Source: Comamonas testosteroni (GTDB lineage: Bacteria > Pseudomonadota > Gammaproteobacteria > Burkholderiales > Burkholderiaceae_C). Taken from it: a stretch of DNA of 64,000 nucleotides. The notes beneath the pieces were generated by a model that did not search any database, was not told where the DNA came from, and was given only the letters and a program-made list of their open reading frames with translations. The stretch is from the NCBI RefSeq assembly GCF_000761245.1, contig NZ_AWOR01000057.1, forward strand, positions 1 through 64,000. Direction: 5' to 3'. The position numbers and the translations under genes were made by a program. Shown here piece after piece: positions 56,400 to 64,000 of this stretch (position 1 is the first letter of the stretch; each line of letters starts with the position of its first letter).

Positions 56400-58064
56400 T
56401 TAGTCAGCGGCTTCGTAGCTTTCGTCATGTACCCAGTTGCCATCCCGGTCAATGCGAAGCCATCTGGAGCTGCCGCCTTTGGCGACCAGCATCAGGTCAA
56501 TGTAGTAGTCGCGGGACTTCGGTGTGTGATTGGGGCGAAGGCCGTGGTGGTAGACCGATATGCGGCTGAAGGTGTCCGCGACAAGCTGGCGCGCTTGCAA
56601 TCGTGTCTCTATGTCCTGGGCTTCCACGCCGGCTGCGAGTGCCCGCCATTTCTCATCAGCACCAGATATGTCGCGGCGGGCGAGCATGGCGATATCGCGC
56701 TCTTGGGCTGTCAGAGATTTCTCTGCGACTGCCAGATCCTCTTCGAGCTGGCGGGCGCGGCGGGCAAATGTGAGTGGAATTCCTTCATCTGCCGAGGCGA
56801 GCATGGCGTCTGTCAGCTTGTCGAGCTGGGCCTTTATCGCCTCGACATTCTTTTGTGCCTTTAGAAGCTCCTTGCGGCTTTCAGAGCTGGTGTCCGTTTC
56901 AAACAAGCCTTGCAGATTCATCATGTCGGAGCAGTAAGACATGATCGCGCGCTCGATGGGGGCCACCGAGGTTGAGCCGCGAACCGGGCACACAGCACTG
57001 AAGGTGGCAGCGGCCGAGCACAGCAGGCGTCTGTAGCCATCCCGAATCCTGCCGTCAGGTAGCCGCTTCTTGCTGGCCAGGTGCTGCCCGGCCATGGGGT
57101 GCCCGCAGTACCCGCAGAACGTGATGCCTATGCCGGTGATTACGTGGGGCAGATCCCCCTTCACCCTGCGGCGTCCAGAACTCTTGACAACCCGTTGCAG
57201 GTCTTCCCAATCGAGCTCCGACAGCAGCGGTGGGTAATAGCCTTTGAGCAGGTACTCGTCGCCATCCACGCTGATAGGCTTGTGCCCAGCCAGTTGGGGC
57301 ATTTTGGTGACGCGGTAGACCTGCAGCGTCTGGTTTTCCTTGCTGGTTGGGTAGATGCGCAGGCCCTCGGCATTGAGCTTCTCAATAATGCGCTTGCCGC
57401 CCAGGCCTTGCTTGTACATCTCGATCGTGCGCAGGATGGCCTTGACAGTATCGGGCTTGAAGTCCCAGCCGTCGGTGTCATTGCGGGTCAGCCAGGCCGG
57501 GTCGTGGCCCTGTTCGACGCGGCCACGGTAGGAGCCATCAATCCATTTTTCGCAAAGACGGCGGACGCTTGCCTTGACCCGCTTGCTCTTGGTGTCCGAC
57601 TCTTCGTGAGCGCGAATCATCACCAGCAAGCTATAGACAAGGTCCATCGGGTTGTCTTTGAGCCGCTGCCGGCTGTAGGTCTTCCCGTCGCTGGCGGTGA
57701 CCACTGTGATGCCCGCATTTACAATCTGGGCTAGTTGCGCCTGTGCCTGGATGGGTTCAGCGCGAGATAGGCGGTCCAAGCCCTCAACAATGAGCACTGA
57801 GCCAAAGGGAACACGCCCTTCTTCGACAGCACGCAGGAAAACGCCCAGAGCGCCTGATTTGATGTGCTGTTGATGGTAGGCAGAAAGACCCTCGTCCCTT
57901 AACGATAGATGGGTATCAAGTTTTAGGTCGTGCTCGGCAGCCCACTTGGCAGCATATGCAAGCTGTCGGTCTGTGCTGCCTCCTGCCGATTGCTTTGGAT
58001 CAGAGAACCGCAGATAGCTATACACCAAACCATTTTTTGCAGAATCCCCCATGACTGAAGCCAT
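56400..58064 (-). CDS. int: Large serine recombinase (phage integrase)
   Basis: 554 residues. N-terminal resolvase domain with catalytic Ser21 in [16 protein letters not shown] and [12 protein letters not shown]; recombinase domain around 170-280; zinc ribbon [13 protein letters not shown] with the later cysteines; coiled-coil tip around 385-455 ([20 protein letters not shown]). It acts on attP x attB; excision needs a directionality factor that I could not identify. A later Met (58052) shares the CATG with the rimO start. Confidence 0.93.
   Translation of the reverse strand: MASVMGDSAKNGLVYSYLRFSDPKQSAGGSTDRQLAYAAKWAAEHDLKLDTHLSLRDEGLSAYHQQHIKSGALGVFLRAVEEGRVPFGSVLIVEGLDRLSRAEPIQAQAQLAQIVNAGITVVTASDGKTYSRQRLKDNPMDLVYSLLVMIRAHEESDTKSKRVKASVRRLCEKWIDGSYRGRVEQGHDPAWLTRNDTDGWDFKPDTVKAILRTIEMYKQGLGGKRIIEKLNAEGLRIYPTSKENQTLQVYRVTKMPQLAGHKPISVDGDEYLLKGYYPPLLSELDWEDLQRVVKSSGRRRVKGDLPHVITGIGITFCGYCGHPMAGQHLASKKRLPDGRIRDGYRRLLCSAAATFSAVCPVRGSTSVAPIERAIMSYCSDMMNLQGLFETDTSSESRKELLKAQKNVEAIKAQLDKLTDAMLASADEGIPLTFARRARQLEEDLAVAEKSLTAQERDIAMLARRDISGADEKWRALAAGVEAQDIETRLQARQLVADTFSRISVYHHGLRPNHTPKSRDYYIDLMLVAKGGSSRWLRIDRDGNWVHDESYEAAD
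57995..58024 (+). promoter_or_regulatory. Candidate promoter for the restarted rimO
   Basis: TTGGAT (57995-58000), 18-base spacer, TATACA (58019-58024) lies inside the 5' part of int and would give a transcript starting near 58032, about 20 bases before the rimO ATG. It is only a moderate match to the consensus. Confidence 0.3.
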
Positions 58065-59448
58065 CTCCCAGAAAGATCAAATTCCCCGTATAGGTATGGT
58101 ATCACTCGGGTGCCCCAAGGCCTTGACTGATAGCGAGCTGATTCTCACGCAGCTCAGCGCCGAGGGCTACCAGACTTCCAAGACCTTTGAAGGCGCGGAT
58201 TTGGTCATCGTCAACACCTGCGGCTTCATCGACGATGCCGTCAAGGAAAGCCTGGACACCATTGGCGAAGCTCTGGCAGCCAACGGCAAGGTGATCGTGA
58301 CTGGTTGCCTGGGTGCCAAGGCTGGCAAAGAGGGTGGCTCCACCATGGTGGCCGAGGTGCATCCCAGCGTGCTGGCAGTCACGGGACCCCATGCGACGCA
58401 GGAAGTGATGGATGCGGTGCACACTCATCTGCCCAAGCCGCACGACCCGTTCGTGGACCTGGTGCCTGGCAGCTTTGGCGATGCTGGCATCAAGCTCACG
58501 CCCAAGCACTATGCCTATCTGAAGATTTCCGAAGGCTGCAACCATCGCTGCACCTTTTGCATCATCCCCAGCATGCGCGGCGATTTGGTTTCGCGTCCGA
58601 TCGGCGATGTGCTCAAGGAGGCCAAGGCGCTATTCGAAGGGGGCGTGAAAGAGCTGTTGGTAATCAGCCAGGATACCTCGGCCTATGGTGTGGATGTGAA
58701 GTACCGTACCGGCTTCTGGGACGGCAAGCCCGTCAAGACCCGCATGCTGGAGCTGGCCGACGAGCTGGGCAAGCTGGCGCAGCAGCACGGTGCCTGGGTG
58801 CGTCTGCACTATGTCTACCCCTATCCCACCGTGGATGCGGTCCTGCCCTTGATGGCCGAGGGCAAGATCCTGCCTTACCTGGACGTGCCCTTGCAGCACA
58901 GCCACCCCGATGTGCTCAAGCGCATGAAGCGACCCGCATCGGGCGAAAAGAACCTGGACCGTATCCGCGAATGGCGCAAGATCTGCCCCGAGCTGGTGAT
59001 TCGTTCCACCTTCATTGCCGGTTTCCCCGGCGAGACCGAGGAAGAGTTCGAGCATCTGCTTAACTTTATTCGCGAAGCCGAGATCGACCGTGCCGGCTGC
59101 TTTGCCTACAGCCCTGTCGAAGGCGCCACCGCCAACGAACTGCCTGGCATGCTGCCCGAAGAGGTGCGCGAAGCGCGTCGTGCGCGTTTCATGGAAGTGG
59201 CCGAGGAAGTCTCTACCAAGCGTTTGCAGCGTCGGGTGGGCCAGGTCATGAAGGTGTTGGTGGACAAGGCTGTCAGCCTGGGCAAAAAGGGCGGTGTGGG
59301 CCGAACCTATGCCGATGCCCCCGAGATCGACGGCGTGGTTCACATCCAGCCGCCCGAAAAGGCCAGCAAGACCTACAAGGTGGGTGAGCTGATCAGCGTG
59401 CGCATCGTGGGCACGCAGGGTCATGATCTGGTGGGCGTTCCGGTTTGA
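58051..59448 (+). CDS. rimO: Ribosomal protein S12 methylthiotransferase RimO with phage-supplied N-terminus
   Basis: 465 residues. N-terminal cluster ligands Cys21, Cys57 and Cys86; radical-SAM cluster ligands Cys163, Cys167 and Cys170 ([10 protein letters not shown]); TRAM domain at the end ([20 protein letters not shown]). It methylthiolates Asp88 of S12 (E. coli numbering). Residues 1-20 ([20 protein letters not shown]) are encoded by the prophage; Cys21 onward is host. The severed native start (MKSIDSVSPTQT...) is 52.5 kb away at 5501. All ligands are retained, so the enzyme should work. The ribosome site upstream is weak. Confidence 0.95.
   Translation: MTEAISQKDQIPRIGMVSLGCPKALTDSELILTQLSAEGYQTSKTFEGADLVIVNTCGFIDDAVKESLDTIGEALAANGKVIVTGCLGAKAGKEGGSTMVAEVHPSVLAVTGPHATQEVMDAVHTHLPKPHDPFVDLVPGSFGDAGIKLTPKHYAYLKISEGCNHRCTFCIIPSMRGDLVSRPIGDVLKEAKALFEGGVKELLVISQDTSAYGVDVKYRTGFWDGKPVKTRMLELADELGKLAQQHGAWVRLHYVYPYPTVDAVLPLMAEGKILPYLDVPLQHSHPDVLKRMKRPASGEKNLDRIREWRKICPELVIRSTFIAGFPGETEEEFEHLLNFIREAEIDRAGCFAYSPVEGATANELPGMLPEEVREARRARFMEVAEEVSTKRLQRRVGQVMKVLVDKAVSLGKKGGVGRTYADAPEIDGVVHIQPPEKASKTYKVGELISVRIVGTQGHDLVGVPV
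58086..58125. mobile_element. attR of the prophage
   Basis: Phage half-site GTATCACTCGGG (58099-58110), central TG (58111-58112), then host rimO CCCCAAGGCC. Joined to the attL phage half-site it gives a 26-base attP with perfectly inverted 12-base arms. The arm also codes for V-S-L-G of the substituted RimO N-terminus. Confidence 0.85.
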
Positions 59449-59494
59449 GTTTCCATGGCGCCGCTGTGCGGCGCCATGTCAATCCGGTAAGAAC

Positions 59495-59520
59495 AAAAAG
59501 GCCGCAATTGCGGCCTTTTT
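59495..59520. terminator. Bidirectional terminator after rimO
   Basis: AAAAAGGCCGCAA/TTGCGGCCTTTTT is a perfect inverted repeat with A and T runs. A second inverted repeat, CATGGCGCCGC/GCGGCGCCATG, lies at 59454-59478 just after the stop codon. Confidence 0.9.
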
Positions 59521-59765
59521 GCATCTGATTTCTTGGTTGTGGCTCTGGTCTGTCAATTGCCTGCGGGAGATCTTGAGGCAATGACGGGTTCAGCTCTGAC
59601 CGGGTCGCTGCCGCCTCTGGAATCAGGTTGAGACCCCAGGCATGGAGCGCCGATGCGAAACACTTTTTCTGGGCAAAGTGCTACTGCATGGTGTTGTTCA
59701 TGGTGAAAAATGGCCTTTCTCGGAAGACAGCCTCTTGTCTGTAAAGAGGTTTCCATCGAAAGGTG

Positions 59766-59856
59766 ACGAGCCTGATCTCGGCACTGTATCCACAGTTAGG
59801 GCTGCTTGGTTCCCCACCTGACCCGGTTGGCTGCTTCCCCATGCGAGGAGGCCCGT
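59766..59856 (-). ncRNA. ffs: 4.5S RNA (bacterial SRP RNA)
   Basis: The minus strand contains GGTCAGGTGGGGAACCAAGC then AGCC, the SRP RNA domain IV core (compare GGTCAGGTCCGGAAGGAAGCAGCC in E. coli). Outer stem ACGGGCCT (5' end) pairs with AGGCTCGT (3' end). It binds Ffh for membrane targeting. It is divergent from dnaX, its usual neighbour in this group. Ends are approximate. Confidence 0.85.
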
Positions 59857-59864
59857 CATGCTCG

Positions 59865-59870
59865 ATTATA
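59865..59870 (-). promoter_or_regulatory. -10 box of the 4.5S RNA gene
   Basis: A consensus TATAAT on the minus strand lies about 9 bases before the predicted RNA 5' end. A -35 element is not obvious. Confidence 0.6.
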
Positions 59871-59960
59871 GATGCAAAACAGACACAGCCCAGCGAGCTG
59901 TGAAATGAGATTCCAGGAGCAGGCTTGTTGGCATGTCCCGGCCCCGTAGAATCAGAGGCT

Positions 59961-62141
59961 ATGTCTTATTTAGTGCTTGCTCGCAAATACCGGCCCCGTA
60001 CCTTCACCGAAATGGTGGGACAGGAGCACGTGGTTCAGGCTCTGACCAATGCGTTGACCCAGCAGCGCCTGCATCACGCCTATCTGTTCACGGGCACACG
60101 TGGCGTGGGCAAGACCACGGTGTCGCGCATTCTGGCCAAGTCTCTGAATTGCCAGGGCCTGGACGGTAACGGTGGAATCACCGCAACCCCCTGCGGAGTT
60201 TGCGCAGCATGCACTGAAATCGATAGCGGGCGTTTCCCCGACTACACCGAGCTGGACGCTGCGTCCAACCGGGGGGTGGATGAGGTGCAGAGCCTGCTGG
60301 AGCAGGCGGTGTACAAGCCAGTGCAGGGGCGCTTCAAGGTCTTCATGATCGACGAGGTGCACATGCTGACAAACACCGCGTTCAACGCCATGCTCAAGAC
60401 GCTGGAGGAGCCTCCGGAGTACCTGAAGTTCGTGCTGGCCACGACCGATCCGCAGAAAGTGCCGGTCACTGTGCTCTCGCGCTGCCTGCAGTTCAATCTG
60501 CGTCCGATGGCGCCCGAGACGGTTCTGGAGCACCTGACCCATGTGCTGGACAAGGAAAGCGTGCCGGCGGAGCCTCAGGCGCTGCGCCTGCTGTCGCGTG
60601 CTGCACGTGGTTCCATGCGTGATGCGCTGAGCCTGACCGACCAGGCGATTGCCTTTGGCAGCGGCCAGTTGCAGGAGGCGACGGTGCGCCAGATGCTGGG
60701 CAGCGTGGATCGCAGCCATGTATTTCGCCTGATCGATGCCTTGGCGCAGGGGCACGGGCGCGCGGTGGTGGAAGTCTCCGAAGAGCTGCGTCACAACGGT
60801 CTGTCTGCGGCATCGACGCTGGAAGAAATGTGCGCCGTGCTGCAGCGCATGGCCGTGTTGCAGGCCGTGCCCGATATGCCGCTGGATGCCAGCGACCCCG
60901 AGGCCGCCGAAGTGGACCGACTGGCCAGTCTGATGCCGCGCGACGAGACTCAACTGCTCTACAGCATCTGCCTGCATGGGCGTGCAGAGCTGGGGCTGGC
61001 CCCCGATGAATATGCGGCGTTGACCATGGCGCTGCTGCGGTTGCTGGCCTTCAAGCCGGAAAACGCCGAAGCTGGCACGGCTGAAAAAAAAACTCCAGCG
61101 CTGAGGCCTAGCCGTCCGGTTGTCCAGGCTCCGAATCCGATTCAGCAGCCTCCGGCTTCACCGCCAGCAGTGATGGAGGCACCGTCGGCCCAGGCTCAGT
61201 CCGTCCCGTCTGTACCGCAGCCTGTTACGAAAGCCGCACCGGAGTCCGCACCAAAGCAGGAGCCTGCGTCAGAGGTCGGCATGGCCGAGCCAGAACATAT
61301 TCAAGCTGTTGCAGATCGCTCGGATTCAGCTGCATATTCCCTAGCAGAGCCGGTGGTGCAGGTCGCTCCGGAGCCGACCCGATCGCCAGCTCCTGCGGTG
61401 ACGCCTGAGCCTGCTGCGGTTCAGCAAACCACGCCCTCGGCGAATCATGAAGCTGTCGCAGAGGCAGGCCAAATGCCCGCCGACGATGCGTCCGAGAGCG
61501 CTGAAAGCGCCGAGGTCGTCGATATGGCTGATGCTCCCGAAGAGCAGGATGCCAGCGAGGCGGCCTGGGCAGGCATGCCCGATGAGGGCTGGTCTGACGA
61601 TGGGCGCTGGGGTGATGATGCTGACCTGGATGTCGGCCAGCCCCTGCATGCCATGCCGCCCATGGAGTCTGACGAGCCGGCGGCCCAGAGCGCAAGCGGC
61701 GGCTATGTCAGCACGGCCCAGGATGCAGCCCCTGTGGAGTGCACCCCCGAGGGCGATCTGTGGTTTGGCGTGGTGCAGCAGTTGCTGCAGAGCGAAGCCG
61801 TGGTGGCTGTGGCGCGGCAACTGGCGCTGCAGTCGCAGCTGCTGGGCCGTGAAGGCGATCTGTGGCGGCTGCGCGTGGAGTCCAACTCGCTCAATCAGGC
61901 TGGCACACGTGATCGTCTGCGTGCTGCGCTGGAAGCAGCCGGTCATGCGCGACAATTGCAGGTTGAGCAAGGGCCGGTGACGGACAGTCCTGCCCGCCGG
62001 CTGGCCCTGGAAAGGCAAGCTAGCCAGTTGCTGGCCGAGGACATTGTCAAAAGCAATCCGCAGGTACAAACCTTGATGCGAGACTTTGGCGCGAAAATCG
62101 TGCCCGGTAGTATCAAGCCCATATCTATTCAGCCTGAATAA
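59961..62141 (+). CDS. dnaX: DNA polymerase III tau/gamma subunit
   Basis: 726 residues from MSYLVLARKYRPRTFTEMVG (an upstream in-frame Met at 59925 is spurious). Walker A GTRGVGKTTVSRIL; zinc ligands in CQGLDG...CGVCAAC; DEVHML Walker B; SRC motif. The AAA clamp-loader domains end near residue 360, followed by a Pro/Ala-rich linker and a C-terminal tau region. Slippery A9 run at 61084 should make gamma. It loads the sliding clamp and tethers polymerase. Confidence 0.95.
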   Translation: MSYLVLARKYRPRTFTEMVGQEHVVQALTNALTQQRLHHAYLFTGTRGVGKTTVSRILAKSLNCQGLDGNGGITATPCGVCAACTEIDSGRFPDYTELDAASNRGVDEVQSLLEQAVYKPVQGRFKVFMIDEVHMLTNTAFNAMLKTLEEPPEYLKFVLATTDPQKVPVTVLSRCLQFNLRPMAPETVLEHLTHVLDKESVPAEPQALRLLSRAARGSMRDALSLTDQAIAFGSGQLQEATVRQMLGSVDRSHVFRLIDALAQGHGRAVVEVSEELRHNGLSAASTLEEMCAVLQRMAVLQAVPDMPLDASDPEAAEVDRLASLMPRDETQLLYSICLHGRAELGLAPDEYAALTMALLRLLAFKPENAEAGTAEKKTPALRPSRPVVQAPNPIQQPPASPPAVMEAPSAQAQSVPSVPQPVTKAAPESAPKQEPASEVGMAEPEHIQAVADRSDSAAYSLAEPVVQVAPEPTRSPAPAVTPEPAAVQQTTPSANHEAVAEAGQMPADDASESAESAEVVDMADAPEEQDASEAAWAGMPDEGWSDDGRWGDDADLDVGQPLHAMPPMESDEPAAQSASGGYVSTAQDAAPVECTPEGDLWFGVVQQLLQSEAVVAVARQLALQSQLLGREGDLWRLRVESNSLNQAGTRDRLRAALEAAGHARQLQVEQGPVTDSPARRLALERQASQLLAEDIVKSNPQVQTLMRDFGAKIVPGSIKPISIQPE
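61084..61092 (+). other. dnaX slippery site producing gamma
   Basis: Nine adenines read as GAA AAA AAA A in the tau frame. A -1 slip gives AAC TCC AGC GCT GAG GCC TAG, stopping at 61109-61111 and releasing a gamma form of about 380 residues. Transcriptional slippage on the A run could do the same. Confidence 0.8.
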
Positions 62142-62168
62142 GGCGTTTCAACAAAAGAAGGAATTCTC

Positions 62169-62501
62169 ATGTTCAACAAAGGACAACTCGCCGGTTTGAT
62201 GAAGCAAGCTCAGGCCATGCAGGACAACCTGAAGAAGGCTCAGGAAGAGCTGGGCAATATCGAAGTTGAAGGCGAATCCGGTGCCGGTCTGGTCAAGGTC
62301 GTGATGACCTGCAAGCATGACGTCAAGCGCATCACCATCGATCCCAGCCTGCTGGCCGAAGACAAGGACATGCTGGAAGACCTGGTGGCTGCTGCCTTCA
62401 ACGCGGCTGTGCGCAAGGCCGAAGAGACCTCCAACGAGAAGATGGGCAAGATCACTGCGGGTATGCCTGGACTGCCAGGCGGGATGAAGTTCCCGTTCTG
62501 A
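62169..62501 (+). CDS. ybaB: YbaB/EbfC nucleoid-associated protein
   Basis: 110 residues: [20 protein letters not shown], then [20 protein letters not shown] and [20 protein letters not shown], the YbaB family from end to end. DNA-binding dimer. It lies 27 bases after dnaX and before recR, a standard order. Confidence 0.95.
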   Translation: MFNKGQLAGLMKQAQAMQDNLKKAQEELGNIEVEGESGAGLVKVVMTCKHDVKRITIDPSLLAEDKDMLEDLVAAAFNAAVRKAEETSNEKMGKITAGMPGLPGGMKFPF

Positions 62502-62610
62502 CGGATTTTCCCTTGAGCGGCAGTGCCGCTTCCCCGGCAAAGAGATGGCTGCGATGCCGCGATGCGGTTCTTGCTCGCTGTCCCTGGCCGGAGTGTGCAG
62601 GGGATGAATG

Positions 62611-62641
62611 GCGATCTGCGCAGTGGCAGATCGCCTTTTTT
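62611..62641 (+). terminator. Terminator between ybaB and recR
   Basis: GCGATCTGC GCAGTG GCAGATCGC followed by TTTTTT. Transcripts from dnaX-ybaB may partly end here, just upstream of recR. Confidence 0.85.
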
Positions 62642-62663
62642 CTGGTGACTGAAAGGACAACGC

Positions 62664-63254
62664 GTGTCTGATGTGCAATCTCTGGATGCCTTGATCGAGG
62701 CCTTGCGCCGACTGCCGGGCGTGGGCATCAAGTCGGCGCAGCGCATGGCGTTTCATTTGCTGCAGCGTGATCAGGCCGGGGCGCTGCAGCTGGCGCGGGC
62801 ACTGGACTCTGCGGTGAACTCGGTGCATCACTGCGAGCGCTGCCACACGTTTACCGAAGGCGCTATCTGCCGCATCTGTGATGACGCCGGGCGCGACGGC
62901 GCTCGGCTGTGCGTGGTCGAAGCGCCGGCCGATCTGGCTGCCATGGAGCGCACGGGGGCCTATCAGGGCTACTACTATGTGCTGATGGGGCGGCTGTCGC
63001 CGCTCGATGGCGTGGGTCCCAAGGAAATCGGCATGAAGCAGTTGCTCGAGCGTGCCTGTGACGGCGTGGTGCAGGAGGTGATTCTGGCCACCAGCTTCAC
63101 GGCCGAGGGCGAGGCCACGGCCCATGCCGTCAGCGAGGCGCTCAAGTCGCGCGGCATTCTGGTCACGCGGCTGGCGCGCGGCGTGCCTATAGGCAGCGAA
63201 CTCGAATATGTGGATCTGGGCACGATTGCCCACGCGCTGGTGGATAGGCGCTGA
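62664..63254 (+). CDS. recR: Recombination protein RecR
   Basis: 196 residues, GTG start with GAAAGGA upstream. Helix-hairpin-helix [20 protein letters not shown]; zinc finger [18 protein letters not shown]; Toprim domain [20 protein letters not shown]; Walker-like C-terminus ([20 protein letters not shown]). Acts with RecO/RecF in gap repair. Confidence 0.95.
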   Translation: MSDVQSLDALIEALRRLPGVGIKSAQRMAFHLLQRDQAGALQLARALDSAVNSVHHCERCHTFTEGAICRICDDAGRDGARLCVVEAPADLAAMERTGAYQGYYYVLMGRLSPLDGVGPKEIGMKQLLERACDGVVQEVILATSFTAEGEATAHAVSEALKSRGILVTRLARGVPIGSELEYVDLGTIAHALVDRR

Positions 63255-63331
63255 AGATATTTATTGGATTGGCTTCAAGCGCTTTTCTATCAAGCGTTTG
63301 TTGCTATCTACTTCGTTAAACGAGTAGATAT

Positions 63332-63369
63332 AAAAAAGCCCGCTGGTTTTGCGAACAGCGGGCTTTTTT
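63332..63369. terminator. Bidirectional terminator between recR and mltD
   Basis: AAAAAAGCCCGCTG pairs with CAGCGGGCTTTTTT. It serves the convergent recR and mltD genes. Confidence 0.92.
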
Positions 63370-63383
63370 GCGGCTGGCGAGGC

Positions 63384-64000
63384 TTATTTGCGCTTCTTGG
63401 CAGGTGTGCCGCCGCGTGCCTTGGGTTCGCTCTTGCCGCCGCGGGGAGCGGTTGCGGTGCTGGTCTTGGCGCTCTTGCTGGCGGTGGCTGCCACCTTGCT
63501 GCCGCCACGAGTGTTGCGGGCTGAGCTGTCGCTGCTTTCGGCGCGTGCGCTGCGGGCTGCGCGGCTGGGCAGGTAGGCAATCAGTGACTGGCCGGGGCGC
63601 AAGGATGCCGTGGACTTGAGGTCGTTCCAGTCCGCGAGGTTGGAGACGCTGATGCCATAGCGGCTGGCCACGCTGACCAGGGTATCGCGCTTGCGCGCCT
63701 TGACCGTGGTGCGCACGGTCACGACTTCAGGTGCGAAGGAGATCTGACCGTTGTCGGCCACATGGCCGGGCACATCGGTCTTGACGTTGGCATCGCGCGG
63801 CACCATCAGGGTCGAGCCGGCCTTGATCAGCATGCGCGGCGGGATGTTGTTGATGGCGCGCAGATCGGCTTCGCCCAGGCCTGCACGCTGGGCGGCTTCG
63901 GCCACGGTGATGGTGGTGGGCACGGTCCATACCGTCCAGCTGGCAAACTGGCCTTCGCTATAGGCCTGCAGATTGCGGCGGAAAACCTTGGCATTGTCCC
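63384..64000 (-). CDS. mltD: Membrane-bound lytic murein transglycosylase D, C-terminal part (partial)
   Basis: The frame is open to the window edge, so the catalytic domain is outside. Visible sequence: DNAKVFRRNLQAYSEGQFAS, WTVPTTITVAEAAQRAGLGE then INNIPPRMLIKAGSTLMVPR, followed by a LysM repeat (RKRDTLVSVASRYGISVSNL, NDLKSTASLRPGQSLIAYLP). A basic Ser/Ala/Lys-rich tail follows. LysM anchors the enzyme to peptidoglycan. Confidence 0.85.
   Translation of the reverse strand, partial: DNAKVFRRNLQAYSEGQFASWTVWTVPTTITVAEAAQRAGLGEADLRAINNIPPRMLIKAGSTLMVPRDANVKTDVPGHVADNGQISFAPEVVTVRTTVKARKRDTLVSVASRYGISVSNLADWNDLKSTASLRPGQSLIAYLPSRAARSARAESSDSSARNTRGGSKVAATASKSAKTSTATAPRGGKSEPKARGGTPAKKRK

Larger units (their letters stand above)
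5570..58112. mobile_element. Lambda-type siphovirus prophage inserted in rimO
   Basis: The element is bounded by inverted phage half-sites and the split rimO gene; its unit length from TG to TG is 52,541 bases. It has leftward accessory/early genes, a CI/Cro-type switch, a primase, a complete lambda-order head and tail set, a lysis cassette, SOS-controlled umuDC and a large serine recombinase at the right end. All essential modules look intact, so it may be inducible. Com and Mor homologs (Mu-like) in a lambda-type genome show mosaic ancestry. Confidence 0.95.

Overview
The window looks like a chromosomal segment of a beta-proteobacterium of the Comamonadaceae, probably Comamonas or a close relative. 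The evidence is the GC-rich coding style, the 4.5S RNA-dnaX-ybaB-recR neighbourhood, and the sequence character of RimO, DnaX, RecR and the LysM-bearing MltD. I could not run a database search, so the genus is inference. A complete lambda-type siphovirus prophage of about 52.5 kb (5570-58112) sits inside the 5' end of rimO.

Left host flank (1-5569): an HlyD-type adaptor and an M50 metalloprotease fused to an adaptor-like domain form a membrane export pair (50-3532). A flavodoxin-fold oxidoreductase and a MerR regulator follow on the minus strand (3707-4750). Next come a poorly coding stretch, a degenerate tRNA-Lys-like sequence with a terminator, and the abandoned original start of rimO (5501).

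Prophage: attL is at 5570, followed by a small moron gene bracketed by two related hairpins. From 20.7 kb back to 6.2 kb runs a long leftward block of small accessory genes: a VWA protein, DUF2303, a small P-loop protein, an Rmf/CrpP-like protein, a cytosine C5 methyltransferase, zinc-ribbon proteins, an ASCH protein, and a Mu-like Com regulator overlapping a Dam methylase. GCCCGC/GCGGGC terminator hairpins recur through it. An HNH nuclease, a CI-like/Cro-like switch with GTAAA-N4-TTTAC operators, a CII-like protein, a Toprim-helicase primase and an inverted iteron array (likely origin) fill 21.1-26.9 kb. Rightward late genes follow: a gpZ-like protein, small and large terminase, Mor, then W, B, C with nested Nu3-type scaffold, D, E, connectors, V, G/GT frameshift, H, M, L, K, J, tail fibres, holins, endolysin and Rz/Rz1 (27.1-53.6 kb). 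The right end carries lysogeny cargo: an AT-rich membrane-anchored unknown, umuC and umuD under a perfect LexA box, and a large serine recombinase.

Right host flank (58051-64000): rimO restarted from a prophage-encoded start codon, the 4.5S RNA gene on the minus strand, dnaX with a tau/gamma slippery site, ybaB, recR, and the 3' part of mltD.

The most interesting feature is the att/rimO junction. The reconstructed attP is a 26-bp site with perfect 12-bp inverted arms around a central TG. That TG is the first two bases of the codon for an iron-sulfur ligand cysteine of RimO. The phage arm also encodes a substitute N-terminus (RIGMVSLGC in place of KVGFVSLGC), so integration replaces rather than destroys the host gene's 5' end, and the new rimO start lies back-to-back with the integrase start.
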